Assembly: GCA_033296885.1 (NCBI GenBank)
Contig: MU863886.1
Span: forward strand, 248,001 to 312,000
Source of the DNA: Triangularia verruculosa
Taxonomy: Eukaryota > Ascomycota > Sordariomycetes > Sordariales > Podosporaceae
Direction of reading: 5' to 3'
DNA length: 64,000 nt
Shown in pieces: positions 10,645 through 23,270 of the stretch. Below the pieces are notes generated by a model. That model was not told the DNA's origin, did no database searches, and was given only the letters and a program-made list of their open reading frames with translations. The stretch's first letter is position 1; the number at the start of each line of letters is the position of its first letter. A program made the position numbers and the translations under genes.

Positions 10645-11880
10645 GAAAGTGGAGGAGCGGACGTAGTCTGAGCAGTGCAGGACGGGGAACTGTATCGTTC
10701 CGTAACCACGGGAGAAATGGACCTTGCCTTCAAGCAGCGTTCCCGAGCGCTGAATGCCCGCGCGGCCGGCACCCATCCGCGCCTGGGACCCTCCAGCCTC
10801 CCGCACGACACCCGCAGCGCGTACCAAGGAAGGCACGGGACTGCCGACAAGTTCTTTCTTCCGCGCAAAGCTTACGACCTTTCGAGTGCCGCTGCATGTG
10901 TCTTATCGGGCTCCGGACGGTGAGCTGGTCGCGGAACCTGCCACCTACAGGCGCGACGAGGCCGGCGCGCCATCCTCCGGACCCGTCAAACCTCCAACCG
11001 CGAGGCGTCGTCGTTCGGACCAGGGCTGTCGAGCTCCTTCCGGCTGGGAGGCCACCGTTGGGCCGGTTGCCTGCCAGACTTGCGATGGCTGTGTTTTATA
11101 CCGGACTAGGACAGGAGGCAAACTGACGTGGGGGATGTCGATTCTTGCGCTGTAACTGTCTCGGATCTGGGAGGGGTTTGGCGCGTCTGGTAAGGTATTG
11201 GTATGGGCCTGACCAGTACAGCGCGGTGTTGGATATGTCGTTGGGTGTTCATTGGGCTCCCTCAAAACTCCCACCACCTGTCATCCGGCAATTTACGGCA
11301 CGTCCTGACATGGATGAGGCAAGGGATGGGCCCATTATCCCGAGGATAAGTCCCTGACAACCTCACAACGGCGCTTCCGAGCGCCTGCTTTGACCACCGC
11401 ATGCCCAGCAGCCACCGATACCTCCGGTCGAGACGGGCCCGGGAGTAGCAACACCTCATGGCCGGTTAAGAATGCACGGGAGGTTCTTTGTATCGAGGTT
11501 TGAACCATCAGAAGTATGACCTGGCCTGCGAGCCCTCCCGATCCGGACCGGTATGTACCAGGTGGTCTGGACTATGCTGCGGCCACGAGGGTCTTCTTGT
11601 TCAAGATTGGCGGCGGCAAGGGGGGGAGGTGGCCGGATCACGAGGGATCGGTTAGATGGGCAACGTTGCTGCAGCCTCTCGTCGCCATCGTGTGCTGTCC
11701 TTGTTGCTACTCCGCACAGGGAACAGGCATTGAAATTCCCGACCGACAGGCATGCAAACATTCTATTTCAATACGTCGTCTCGCTGCCGGGCTGTATTGT
11801 TTTGCCCATGCTGTGGAGGAACGGTGGGTGGAGATACCAGGTCAAAGGAGCCGATGCCGGTTCTGATGGCGTCGAACTGT
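10645..11880. other. GC-normal region without a recognised gene
   Basis: Several overlapping frames of 60-140 codons occur on both strands (for example 10754-11155 plus and 10945-11277 minus). None shows a family motif or consistent exon logic. It may be an old, non-RIP-mutated repeat, but I cannot assign it. Confidence 0.4.
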
Positions 11881-12757
11881 CTAGCCGGGACGCGTCGCAT
11901 TGGGAGCGCATGCAGACGACCGCTGGTAGGTACCTAGACAAACCACAGTATCTCTCTTGCGGCGCAGCGGGGACTTGATGTTTTGGATGGCCTTTGTGCG
12001 CTCGCGAGTCTGAGGGACATCCCAGAAGGAACTACTTTGGGGATATGCCGAGCTTGGTCTCATTGAACATCTCAATGACAAGTTTGACGTGCTTGTGGCT
12101 CTTCGTCGTAGTTGGAAGATCACAAGGCCGTCAACGTAGCGGGCACAGCATTGTGCAAGCCCGGCCTCCTTGATGAACCTGTCGACCATGGTGCGAGCTT
12201 TGACCTGTACACTGGTGATGCGGTACGTCATATAGACGGGATTTACGAAGGTGGTCGGAGAGGTAACGGTGAACATGAGACATCGTTATTGCAGGTCGTC
12301 AAATAGTTTGTCGACTTCCTTTTGATCCTCAATGCTGAGACAATAAGGCTTGGATGTCGACTTATGCTCGTGCCAGTTGTCAGTAATCTGTATTTTCATA
12401 TTATGTTCAGGGGGAAGATCGCCGAGGTCGTGATCTTCGTAAACGGTTGGAAACTCTTTGACCAAGGCTTCCAGTTGATGGGCAAACGCTGTGTTATCCT
12501 CAAAGATGTGCAACCCATTAACCGGGAAACGTCCTCACCGGGACATTGTTGTTCCGTTTGTCCAGGGAAACCAAGGGGTGTTCTAGACTGTTCTCCTTGG
12601 TGTCTTCATCTAGTGCTGTCTCCACAAAGATGAAGATCTCTTTGTCATCGTTGGGTTGGAGCTCTTCCTCAGAAATCCTTAAGCTGGCGGAGGGCTGAGC
12701 GACGCCCTGAGTTCCATTCCGAATTGCGATATTGTTTGGTGAAGTACCTTCCCACAT
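11881..12757 (-). pseudogene. Ty3/gypsy-type pol fragment
   Basis: In pieces from 12757 to 11881 on the minus strand. The frame at 12513-12286 gives EALVKEFPTVYEDHDLGDLP, followed by SIEDQKEVDKLFDDLQ, the linker just before reverse transcriptase in a fungal Ty3/gypsy clade. After a frameshift, 12276-12110 gives the RT palm: VDRFIKEAGLAQCCARYVDG. The catalytic YVDD is changed to YVDG. Frameshifts and missing parts show a dead copy; no LTRs of its own are seen. Confidence 0.75.
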
Positions 12758-13380
12758 GCTGAAAGATGTGGTTATGAGGCTTGACTGACTAGCTAAGAGT
12801 ACTTGACACAGATGGGATGATAGCTGAATATATGCTCAGTGACCTCCTGACACCCCTGATTTCCCCTAAGACCTAGGTACTATTACATGGCTATCATGGC
12901 GCCATGACCCTGTTCCTCAGTACCACACTTGGCAGCCTGTTGTAATCCCGGACATGTTTTCCCTGGTAATGGAGTGAAACTCCCTGATTGCTGTGATATG
13001 CAAATTTCAGTGGCCTCTCCGCCGTGTTGTGGTACAAGACATGCCTATTTCCTCGTTGCAGAGCGCCATAAGCTCCAACGGCTCCCAGGAAGAGGCTGTC
13101 CTGCTTTTCTGCAACACTGATATGAAGGGAAATGGCGGCATAAACGGGGCAAATGCTTCCAAGTTTATTCGTTCATGGTATACCATGGATGGGGAATGAC
13201 GGGCGTGCCTCCACTTGCAGCCTTTGATATCCAGGGGTCAGTTCTGGAGGTAACGAGCTGCCACAAAGGGGGTTATCTGGTTGTCCCGCTCAGTTCGGGC
13301 TGGCCACTCCTGGAAGAACTCCTAGATCGACAAAGGAGCTTGTTGTGCGCGAAGTTTGAACCGTTGGGCGGGTAGTGACG
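12758..13380. other. Spacer between gypsy and piggyBac relics
   Basis: About 620 bp of normal composition. A minus-strand frame near 13190-12990 is open but not assignable. It is probably an old end of one of the two flanking elements. Confidence 0.35.
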
Positions 13381-14830
13381 GCGTTATGGCTGGATTCGAA
13401 AGGGCTTTAGATGGGTCTCCGTTCCCATGATTGAAGGCCATAGGGGCTGGCTGCCAGCGTGAGTCGGTAGGGGGCTTACACCGCGCTCGCTTCTATTGAC
13501 GACCACGATAATGTTCATCGCCACCAAATGCCCCACGAAAAGGCATCGAGACCGGTCTCTTCGAAAGGCGGGTGAGATGCGCTCCACCACCAACACGGCC
13601 ATGGATCTCCCGGATCAACTGAGCGCGGGAGTCGGTGAAAAGTGCGCTTGGTAGTTTGGAACTGTGGCCGGGACCGGGTCTCCCGCCACATGATGAACAG
13701 ATTGGCGACAGTCACCTCTGACAAAGTCAAGTCAGTATGAGAAATCAGGGCCAAGGAGAGTGTGAGAACATACCCAAAGAACACGTTGCAGAAGAGGACC
13801 ATATGGCGGCCTTGGCAGTGGCGGTGGTCGGACGAATTTTAGGCGTGGAGCTGATCGCCAATATCAACGCCATTCATGAACATGTTGTACGTCCATGTAA
13901 TAGGTGGAATGGCGATTTCTTTCACTCCCTCACACTCTTCGAATACACTGACCAATGCAGGGCACCATCGAGATCAAGTATCTGTGTCTTGCCGTCGCCT
14001 TTTCCCACCTCCATTGCAGCAGTGTGACGTAGCAGCGGCCGTAAGGTCTGGTCGGTCGTTAACATTCTTCATAGCCTTGAACTCAGGGCAGATCTTGTTG
14101 CCGGCCGTCATCCCGGTCGCGGCTACTCGGTAAAGTCGCAGCGCTTTCGCCATATTCAAGGTACTGAAGTAGTTGTCAAACGAACAACTGGTACCGCGTA
14201 GTTGCCATCGGGAGGCGCCGGGAGAGAGTTCACGAGTTAGATAAGGAGCGATTGCGTTTGGCAATGCTGGCCCGTGAATTAGTACATAAGTCACGCGTCT
14301 AGAAAACCTGAAAATCACAGTCACTTACGAATTGTTGGACGCCAATAAGCTTGTCTCGTCCAGAGTAGTACAGCCAGTTCAGGAAATAGCCGCCTTCGGC
14401 GATCGCCCTGATCTCGAAGCCTCGCGGAATTTCCTTGTTGCGGAGGAGCACGGTGGGAGTGCTACGGCCAGTGAAGCGAACCATTTTCCCGTTAACGGCG
14501 ATGTTTTGGCTGGGCTTGCGCAAAGCTATCGAGACCCGGGCCGGACGGATGCTCTCCCAGAGGCGTAATTCGTAGCCAAAGAGTAGAATTGCCGACTTCA
14601 TCGTTGGTATCCCAGAAGACGAACCTTCGGTAGCGGTCGAGAGGCACCCAGTGGCGGATTGGGTGCAGGGGCCTGCTTCCGTCTTCATTCCAGCAGGACT
14701 CGATATTTGTCTTGTGGTGAAGACCAGAGTACACCATAATCGCCATCATGATGTAGATTTCGGCGGCGGAAGTCGCTGTTCAAGGCTTTCGACCGCCGCG
14801 CGTGGACAGAGGGTGTATGTTCGTTCGTCC
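13381..14830 (-). pseudogene. piggyBac-family transposase relic (DDE_Tnp_1_7)
   Basis: Read right to left, broken frames follow the order of a piggyBac transposase. First comes AEIYIMMAIMVYSGLHHKTN with RPLHPIRHWVPLDRY (14780-14620). Then KMVRFTGRSTPTVLLRNKEI and FEIRAIAEGGYFLNWLYYS (14500-14350). Then CSFDNYFSTLNMAKALRLYR (14195-14130). Last is MFMNGVDIGDQLHA (13890-13845), with a likely small intron at about 13780-13728. The second and third catalytic Asp are kept (FDNY and GVDIGDQ). The first, normally in a VDE(M/A)M context, reads VNGKM, so it is Asp to Asn. Stops and frameshifts show it is dead. Inverted termini with TTAA were not found. Confidence 0.8.
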
Positions 14831-16309
14831 AGCGAGCCCATTTGAGTCTGACGGGAAGAAGGCAAGGAAAGGCCGAAGAATGCTGGGAGGGAGCGGATGC
14901 CTCCAGCGGTGAGAAAAGTAAGGCGGCTGAATCGCCCAGAAAGGAGGTCGCTGGGCAAGCCCGCCTCGAAGTCGTGCCGCAAGTCGGTCGGTTCGTAGGG
15001 CAGAACCGCTGTAGGATCTGGAATTACAGCGCGTATTAGCGACTCTGACGCGCTTAAACGCGCTGAAGAAGCGACTTACTACTGGTCGGAACTTGAGGCA
15101 ACAGCTCGTTGATCCGGTGTTTTCTGTGGTGCAAGGCGACTATCCAGTGCTGGCCAACTCAAAAAAAGCCCACTTCAGCCAGGTTTAGTCATCAAACACT
15201 GTGTATTGCCCGATGGCGGCGTGGGCGGGGCGGGGGATGGACCCCGCTGCCCGAACCGGAACCCGCTCCGGGTCTCCGGCTGGGACATGCGGAGGTCGGC
15301 GATTTGGGAAAGTCTCACGATGATGCGTAAATCCCGAATATCTCATGAGCTATCCGTAGCACCAAGATACTGTGTGCTGCAGTATGCTAGTACTCAGACC
15401 TCTTCAAATAGGCGCTTAATTTCAGCGTGACTGACCACCGCTTCCACTGAGACGCCCTTCCAGTTGGGCGGCGTTTTGCAGTGGACATGCTCCCCCTACA
15501 AGGACGACGTTTAAGTTGGCCCGAGCGCTTTTCTGAGCTGAATCAGCCTGAATGCACATCAACCAACATCCACCAAAGCGCCCAGATATGCGTGCAACTG
15601 GAATTTATATAGCATTGGAATATTTATGATATACACTGTGAGAACTTTTTTCCATTTTGGATGTGTTGTTGTGTGTGCGTCGTTGCAAGTGAGAAACTCG
15701 GCTTGCGACAGTGCTGCTGCAACAGCTTTTCTGTCTCAGCACCAGTGCCAAGCCAGGTCTTCCAGTTGAACGGCCGTCTTCCACTTACACACCGATTAAG
15801 GTAGCCAAAGTGGGTGGAATTGATGCGTCCACAACTGAATATATCTATCCATTTAATCTTGGTTCAATTCTCAGGCCCTTATATGGCCTTGGTTGATGTT
15901 GGTTCGATGTGAGTTCAGTTCAGAAAAACGCCCGGGCCAAAAGGTCGTCTCGTATGCAAAGCCGCAGCTGTGGCCTTCCACATAAACTCGCCGAAAACGA
16001 TGTTTTAGGCGGCGCAACGCCATCACATCTTAAAAGATAATTTAAAGTATGCTCAAGATGCTGTGAATGAGGAGACTACACTGGTATCAATCATTTTATT
16101 TTTTATCGCAAAATTTGAAACTCTAGACCCAAACATCAGCTGGGAGAGGCCATCTCACCCTAGAGCTCACCAGGGAGCGAGCTACTTCGACCACTTCCAG
16201 TGCTCCCACCACTCTGAAAATTTACAGGCACCATATTTTGACCTCTGGTAACCTCGGCAGCTGTTTTGTTTCCATCCATCTCACCCTCGATTTTTGCTCA
16301 ACCGCCAAA
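14831..16309. other. Unassigned region
   Basis: About 1.5 kb between the piggyBac relic and the helicase relic. It is mostly of normal composition, with an AT-rich patch near 15590-15690. No frame here shows recognisable motifs. Confidence 0.35.
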
Positions 16310-18192
16310 ACGGAAGGAAAACAGATCGGGACGATATCGACCACCATATCGGCGACGTCATCTGCCAGATTACTGGCGCTGAGAGAGCTCGCGATGGCCA
16401 GAGCAGAGCGAATCGCCGCTTGGCCTACGAGTAGGAGGATTGTATTTCTAATCGCGGCGACCGACTATGACAAATCGGCCGTTCTGTACTGCTTTTCCGC
16501 GCTGGCCGGCAAGATCATGGTCCAGATTAAACCACTGACGAAGCTGGGCGCCAAGCAAGCCAAAGCCATCGCCGGGGGAGTGCCGCATTCGAAGCCTATT
16601 GCTGTTGATGCCGATACTATTCTCAAGGTCAGCCAAATCCCCAACGCTGATCATTGTTTACATCTCTCTCGAGCCTCTGAACTGACATCTTTTTCATAGA
16701 GCCCTCAGGTTTGAAACGAAATCAAGGCCGGACGGAGTGTTTACTTACATAAATTGGAGCCCAGAGCTTGCCAGTGGTCCCGGTTTCAACAAAGCTCGAT
16801 GCCCCGAGTTTCATGAGAAGCTGAGCATCTTTGCCATCGACGAGCTCCATATCATCAAGGAGTGGCAGAATTGCCGCGAGAAGTCCATCTTTATGCCCAG
16901 TTAGGTGCCCTGATTTAGCTATGCAGCCGCTCTAGACCGCAACAGCTAGGACTTTGTCATCAACAAGGCTGGTTTCAATCCTCGTCGCCTTGAGATCATC
17001 CGAGCCTCCGTCGACCGCCCTGAAATTTCCATCGTTGTCATCCCCCCAGCTCGCGGCTATATCAACCACTTGCGATACCTCAAGCTCCTTGTTGACAAAG
17101 ATTACCGTGAATTATCCTAGCAACTGTGTCTCTTGGTATAGGGATGGATCTGCCGGATATTGTCCACGTCGCACAGTTTGGTCTCCCTCCAGAAGCCAGT
17201 TCTCACCAACCTCAGCCCCCGCGTTAGAAGAGCAATGAGAGATCTCGCTAGAGCGGCGAGGAAGGGCCATAAATAGGGCGCAGCTTGCCTGTTTGCGCCA
17301 TGTTGGTGTTTCGATCACGCGGGAAGCACCGAGAAGCCGGTTCATCCGCCTAAGCCCGTAGCTGCTCGTCGTCGAGGTCGCCGGCCTAAAACGCAGCTAG
17401 CCAATGTCCCCGCTGTTCAGAGTTGCCTTCGAGAGATGATCCTTGCTGACCGAGAAAGTGATGCCTCGGGAGATGACGACGCGGGCCAGGCCAGCACTCA
17501 GATGTCGATGCCTTCTCAGCAAAAAGGAGACGCTTTGCTTCAAGCTCAGGGCCCATGGGATACCCAGCGACGTGTCAATGCATTGACCAAAGCTGATGAG
17601 AGATCGCGGGCAAAGCTCAATCCAGACACTATGGATTCAGGAAGACCGACATGCTCGAACTCCAGCAAGAACCCACTGTCGAAGAAGAGCTTGAGTTGGA
17701 GTTTCGAAAGACAGTTAATCACGCCCGCTGCTATAATAGTCAGAACTTCAATAAGGAGCCGGGTAAACCCGCACCCCGTTGAAGAAGAAAGAGAGGGCTT
17801 TGGATCAGCCAATGTCAGACTCACTCACTTGGTATGCCTGGAATAACCTCGCCTGTTTCTGTACCAAGCAGGCTCAAGGCCTGGTTGCTAACGGGAACGG
17901 CCATTTGGAAATGTCTGGTCATTCCCGGATGAAGAAGACACTCCCCTTTGCAACTGCTCGCCTGCATCCGCTCGGCCACTGTGGTCATCCAGAGCTCTCC
18001 TTCACTGATCAGGCGTCTCTTGCGGAGAAGGCCCCCGGTATCAAGCAGTGGGAGGACTGGAATGAGAGGAGTGGTGAGCTGGTTGTCTTGTCTATAGACT
18101 GCAAGGAAGGGGGGATGAAAAGAAGAAAAAAGACGAGGGCTGATGAGAAAAGGGGTGATGTTGTTGGAGTCCAGTGGCCTGAGCGCCAGTGA
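16310..18192 (+). pseudogene. RecQ-like DNA helicase pseudogene (full-length relic)
   Basis: Broken plus-strand frames keep the order of a RecQ/DExH helicase. Motif I region: FLIAATDYDKSAVLYCFSAL, where the intact relative at 26972 has AATGYGKSAVLF, so both Walker Gly are now Asp. Next PLTKLGAKQ and VDADTILK. After an intron (about 16628-16699) comes SPELASGPGFNKA and the motif II box FAIDELHIIKEWQNCRE near 16830-16880. Then NPRRLEIIRASVDRPEISIV (about 16975-17035). The C-terminal part runs past 17400 (KTQLANVPAVQSCLREMI) and probably ends at 18192. Stops arise by C-to-T or G-to-A changes. Beyond 17500 the assignment is weaker. Confidence 0.72.
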
Positions 18193-19192
18193 ATCGTCCG
18201 GCAAAAGAAGAGGGAACCTGGTCCCAGAACCCCCTTCAGGAAGGCCCAGGCCGCCTGTTAGAGGCAGGAAAAGCTAGGTTGTGATATAATTAGTGTCAAA
18301 AAAATAGACTCAAGCAAGTTGCAGCAAAGTCCATCGATTTGTGCGGAAACCCGGCTCAATTGACCATCTGCTACTCATCCGTAAACCCCTCTCACCGGTG
18401 ACATTCCCGCTCAGGTCAACTTCCCGTCCCAAAGGTCCTCATCATCAAACTCCTAGAGGCGCCCTCCTTCATCAAACCAATCCAGTTCCCCTTCTTCGGT
18501 GCCGCGCACACCTACTCCAGACGGTATACGCTGACCGGCGGGGGTGTTAGGCTTAATGATGGACATGTTGAAGGTCTTAGGGCGGTTCAAGAGGATCCTG
18601 ATCATCAACAACAATGCCAGGGGCATCAAACGCAGAGGGAGGGGGCGAGAGCCCAGACTTGTGGCGTTTGGAGCGCTAACCCCAAGACTGGACGAAATGG
18701 GAAGCGGAGCACAAATTCTTGTGCACCTCCATAAGTTCCGGTACAAAATTTATGCCCGCCATAAATATTTATTTCTCTAAGTATACGGAAAACCCCCGGG
18801 GGTTTTTCTCATAGAGCCCCGTGCCTCCGTTCTCAAACTGTAAATCGCGAATTCAACCTCTAAAAGAGTGTGCACATACCTACCTTGCCAATATTGGCCA
18901 ACGCAAACCCCCCATACGGCCTGCTTTGGAACAGATGTGTTCGGCAACCTGACTGTCGAGACATCGGTGTTGTGCAACTGATACTTCCATTGCTCGCCAT
19001 CACGATGCTGTTCTACTCGTCTTGTTTACATCGCCAACGAGCGAGCAACGATATGCGTCATCCTTATCATAGTTTGTTGCGTATATATTTGCGTAAGTGG
19101 CGAAATCCAAGTAGTATAAGCAAACATTTCTCCCAGACCCTTCATTTAAGCAAAGATATCAGAAATATATATTGTGCAGCAATACTATTTCA
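18193..19192. other. Region between helicase relic and receptor gene
   Basis: Includes unassigned frames at 18341-18550 (plus) and 18453-18746 (minus), the latter with an acidic GTEEGELDWFDEGG stretch. 18780-19190 is probably the 3' flank of the receptor gene. I see no gene I can name. Confidence 0.35.
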
Positions 19193-19442
19193 TCACTCAG
19201 TAGAATCAAAGTAAAAGAATGTCACTTGCCCAGAGTCATGCCCCAAGACCAGTGTGTGATTGTACACTGATACGCATGATGCCCGGTATTCAGGAGGGAG
19301 CCACAGAATATTCCGTTCACCTCTGGTAATCCACTCGCCACCGACAAAGTAAATATCATCCACTGCTCTCTGGTTTTGCAAAATGCCCAAGTCTGAGTGG
19401 ATACTCAACAGCCCCCGGTTTGTTTTAAGATACTTCCCATCC

Positions 19443-22400
19443 GGCGAGAACGCCACCGCGTTGACGGAATAGTTATGCCCCTCGAGCGTCTGTTGGTGTG
19501 CCCCCTTTACTGCATCCTAGAGCCGGATAGTATGGTCATATAAACCTGATGCGAGGGTTTTCCCATCCGGCGAGAACGCCACCGCGTTAACGTAACCGCT
19601 ATGCCCCTCGAGCGTCTGTTGGTATGTCCCCTTTACTGTATCCCAGAGCCGGATAATCGTATCCCTTAAACCTAATACAAAGGTTTTCCTATCCGGCGAA
19701 AACGCTACTACATTAACGTAACCGCTATACCCCTCGAGCGTCTATTAGTATATCCCCTTTACTACATCCCAAAGCCGGATAGTCGTATCCCTTAAACCTA
19801 ATACAAGGGTTTTCCTATCTAGCGAAAACGCTACCGCTTTAATATAACCGCTATACCCCTCGAGCGTCTGTTAGTATATCCCCTTTACTATATCTCAGAG
19901 CCGGATAATATAATTATATAAACCTAATAACGTGCGTGATAAGCGAGTGACACAGACAAACGAGCGATACACTTTCCACCACCCCACTATAACTATCCTC
20001 AATTATATAACTATAACACTAAGAAACAACGATAACTAAACTAAAAATAGATAAATCAGACGATTCTACAGCCTCTTTACACGTACGTGCATTATAGCCA
20101 GGCTTACCGCACACACTACAGCACCGAATCTTCATACAAGACCCCCCTACACCACCACCACTTTGTCGTATTTCCTAGGCTACCTGCTTACCTACAGCCT
20201 TCTGATCCAGTAGATCCTGTACCTCTTATACAGTAAGTGACCCTCTAAGTCGTACACGTGTTTTTTTGGCTCTCCGTCTTTTACTAAGCTCTTTATTAGC
20301 CTTGCGTAGCGAAGAGACTTCTATACGGAGAAGAGCTACCTCGTATATTATATCCATTACTCCCTTAGTAAATTGGTCTATAGCGGCTAGCATTGAAGTT
20401 AAAGAGTTACCTTAATAGTTAGAAATTTAAGTTTTAATAAGCATTAATTGTAAGGTAACCTCTCGAGGGTTATATAGCGTTTGAGAGACCTAAGGTAATA
20501 CCGTAGTTAGGTTTAAGGTTAGGGGTATTAGGGTCCGAATACATATATCTAGTTTAGAAAGTACCTTCTCCGGGTCGTACAATATAAGGCCAGCTTTAGT
20601 AAAACCTCCTTAGATATTCTTTTCTATAATCGAAGTAAAAAACGTTTCTCTAAATATATAAAGAAACTCCAACTTATTAATATATATAATATTTATCCGT
20701 ATTAATTACTTAATTTAATAGCTATACGCCTTTTTCAATAATATAAAATAGCTAATATCTAATGACTGAAGTATATAGGAAGAGTGCGGAGGTATATATA
20801 GTGTAATAATATTGTGTTTCTAGTAATAGGTTTCGAATTTTTCGGAGTGGTGGCTTTCGTAGCTATTAAAGATTAATAGCCGATATTTACCCTTTATACG
20901 AGATACCGTATAGAAATCGAAGTAACGAATCTAATTTATACCTTTCTTATTAATAGTTTAACTATTATCGGTTATTATAATACGCTAGGTAATTAGAAAA
21001 CTATACTCTTAATACTAATTAATAAAATAATATTATTTAATTAAGATAATAAATAGTGGAATAGCCTAACCTAAAATATTTACGCCTTAAATAACTATAG
21101 CCTACTTACAATTACTAAGCTAGACTTATTTAGCCTTACTATAATTATTAGAAGTTATAACGACTATAATAGCGACGATAATATCTATTATAAACCTAAT
21201 CTCGTCGAAGTTATAGATATCGTTATCTATAATACCGTATTTAACTTTAGTGTTCCGTACGAAGGTAAACTACTCGCTAATAACCTTTAGATCCTCGTAT
21301 TTAGCCCTCTAGTAATTATATTTACGCGTAAAACACATCCGAAGTTCTAACTAACATTTAACGAAGTTATAAGCCTATTATATACTAATAGGAGGCGCGT
21401 CGCATTCGTATAGTAATCGATTAGTTATATCTTCTATATACGAAAACCGGGGATAAAATACACATATAGATAGTTTAATTATATATTAAACAATCGTTTT
21501 TTCCTCTAGATCTATAAGCTTGCGTAAATTAGCTGGAATATTACATTGTATAGGTATACCGATACGTCGGTATATAAGAGTTTTAAAAGCAATATTATAG
21601 ACGTTAGTTATAGTTCGTAAACTTAGATCTTTATTTTTTTCGAGAGCTTAAAGGGCTATAATAAGCCTACCTTCTTTTAATAGTAAGGTTATATTGTGTT
21701 GTGGAAGAAAGTGATGTTGAAGGTGGAGGTGTTGTGTTGTGGGGGGGAGTGTATCACTCGCTTATCTATGTCACTCGCTTATCACACACGTTATAAGGGT
21801 TTTCCTATCCGGCGAGAACGCTACTACATTAACGTAACCGCTATACCCCTCGAGCATCTATTAGTATATCCCCTTTACTATATCCTAGAGCCAGATAGTT
21901 TTGTCCTATAAACCTAATACGAGATATTTCCTATCCGGCGAGAACACTACCGCTTCAACGATATCGCTATACCCCTCAAGCGTCTATTAGTATATCCCCT
22001 TTACTATATCCTAAAGCCGGATAATCGTATCCCTTGAACCTAATACGAGGGTTTTCCTATCCGGCGAAAACGCTACCGCTTTAACGTAACCGCTATACCC
22101 CTCGAGCGTCTGTTAGTATATCCCCTTTACTATATCCTAGAGCCGGATAGTTGTATCCCTTAAACCTGATGCGAGGGTTTTCCTATCCGGCGAAAACGCT
22201 ACCGCTTTAACGTAACCGCTATACCCCTCGAGCGTCTGTTAGTATGTCCCCTTTACTGTATCCCAGAGCCGGATAGTCGTATCCCTTGAACCTGATACGA
22301 GGGTTTTCCCATCCGGCGAGAACGCCATTGCGTTAACGTAACCGCTATGCCCCTTAAGCGTCTATTAGTGTATCCCCTTTGCTGCATCCTAGAGCCGGAT

Positions 22401-23270
22401 AATTGTATCCCTTAAACCTAATATAAGGGTTTTCTTATCTAGCGAGAACGCTACCGCTTTAACGTAACCGCTATACCCCTCGAGCGTCTATTGGTGTATC
22501 CCCTTTACTGTATCCCAGAGCCGGATAGTATAGTTATATAAACCTAATACGAGGGTTTTCCTATCCGGCGAGAACGCTACTGCGTTAACGTAACCGCTAT
22601 ACCCCTTAAACGTCTATTAGTATATCCCCTTTGCCGTATCCTAAAGCCGGATAGTTTTATCCCATAAACCTAATGCGAGATACTTCCTATCCGGCGAAAA
22701 TACCACCGCTTCGACGATATCGCTATGCCCCTCGAGCGTCTGTTAGTGTGTCCCCTTTGCTGTATCCCAGAGCCGGATAGTCGTATCCCTTGAACCTAAT
22801 GCGAGGGTTTTCCTATCCGGCGAGAACGCCACCGCTTTGACGTAACCGCTATACCCCTCGAGCGTCTATTGGTATATCCCCTTTACTACATCCCAGAGCC
22901 GGATAGTATAGTTATATAAACCTAATGCGAGGGTTTTCCCATCCGGCGAGAACGCCACCGCTTTAATATAACCGCTATGCCCCTCGAGCGTCTATTGGTG
23001 TGCCCCTGTTGCTGTATCCCAGAGCCGGATGGTTTTGTCCCATGAACCTGATGCGAGGGTTTTCCCATCCGGCGAGAACGCCACCGCGTTGACGTAACCG
23101 CTATGCCCCTCGAGCGTCTGTTGGTGTGTCCCCGTTGCCGTATCCCAGAGCCGGATGGTATGGTCATATGAAGCTGATGCGAGGGTTTTCCCATCCGGTG
23201 AGAACGCCACCGCTTTGACGTAACCGCTATGCCCCTCGAGCGTCTGTTGGTGTGCGCCCCAGCGGTCTCT
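19443..23270 (-). repeat. 126-bp tandem WD40 repeat array, RIP-eroded
   Basis: The linker CCCCTCGAGCGTCT recurs every 126 bp from about 23234 down to 21848 (12 times) and again from 19857 to 19479 (4 times). The pogo element separates the two blocks. 126 bp is one 42-residue WD repeat. The units nearest the NACHT (23000-23270) and the last one are clean. Middle units carry C-to-T and G-to-A changes such as TTAGTATATCC for TTGGTGTGTCC. Confidence 0.93.
19930..21791 (-). mobile_element. Pogo/Tc5-like DNA transposon, copy 1 (1,862 bp)
   Basis: Bounded by inverted repeats ACGTGCGTGATAAGCGAGTG and CACTCGCTTATCACACACGT, and flanked by TA on both sides (19928-19929 and 21792-21793). Removing it restores the WD40 repeat. 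The transposase relic is on the minus strand, about 21692-20019: an N-terminal psq/Tc5-type helix-turn-helix, a DDE core and a C-terminal zinc knuckle. Its start codon is ATA (from ATG), and stops are frequent, so it is RIP-inactivated. Confidence 0.92.

Noticed and set aside
11553..11978. Plus-strand frames of 141 and 116 codons
   Set aside because: Mutually overlapping frames with mixed composition and no recognisable motif.
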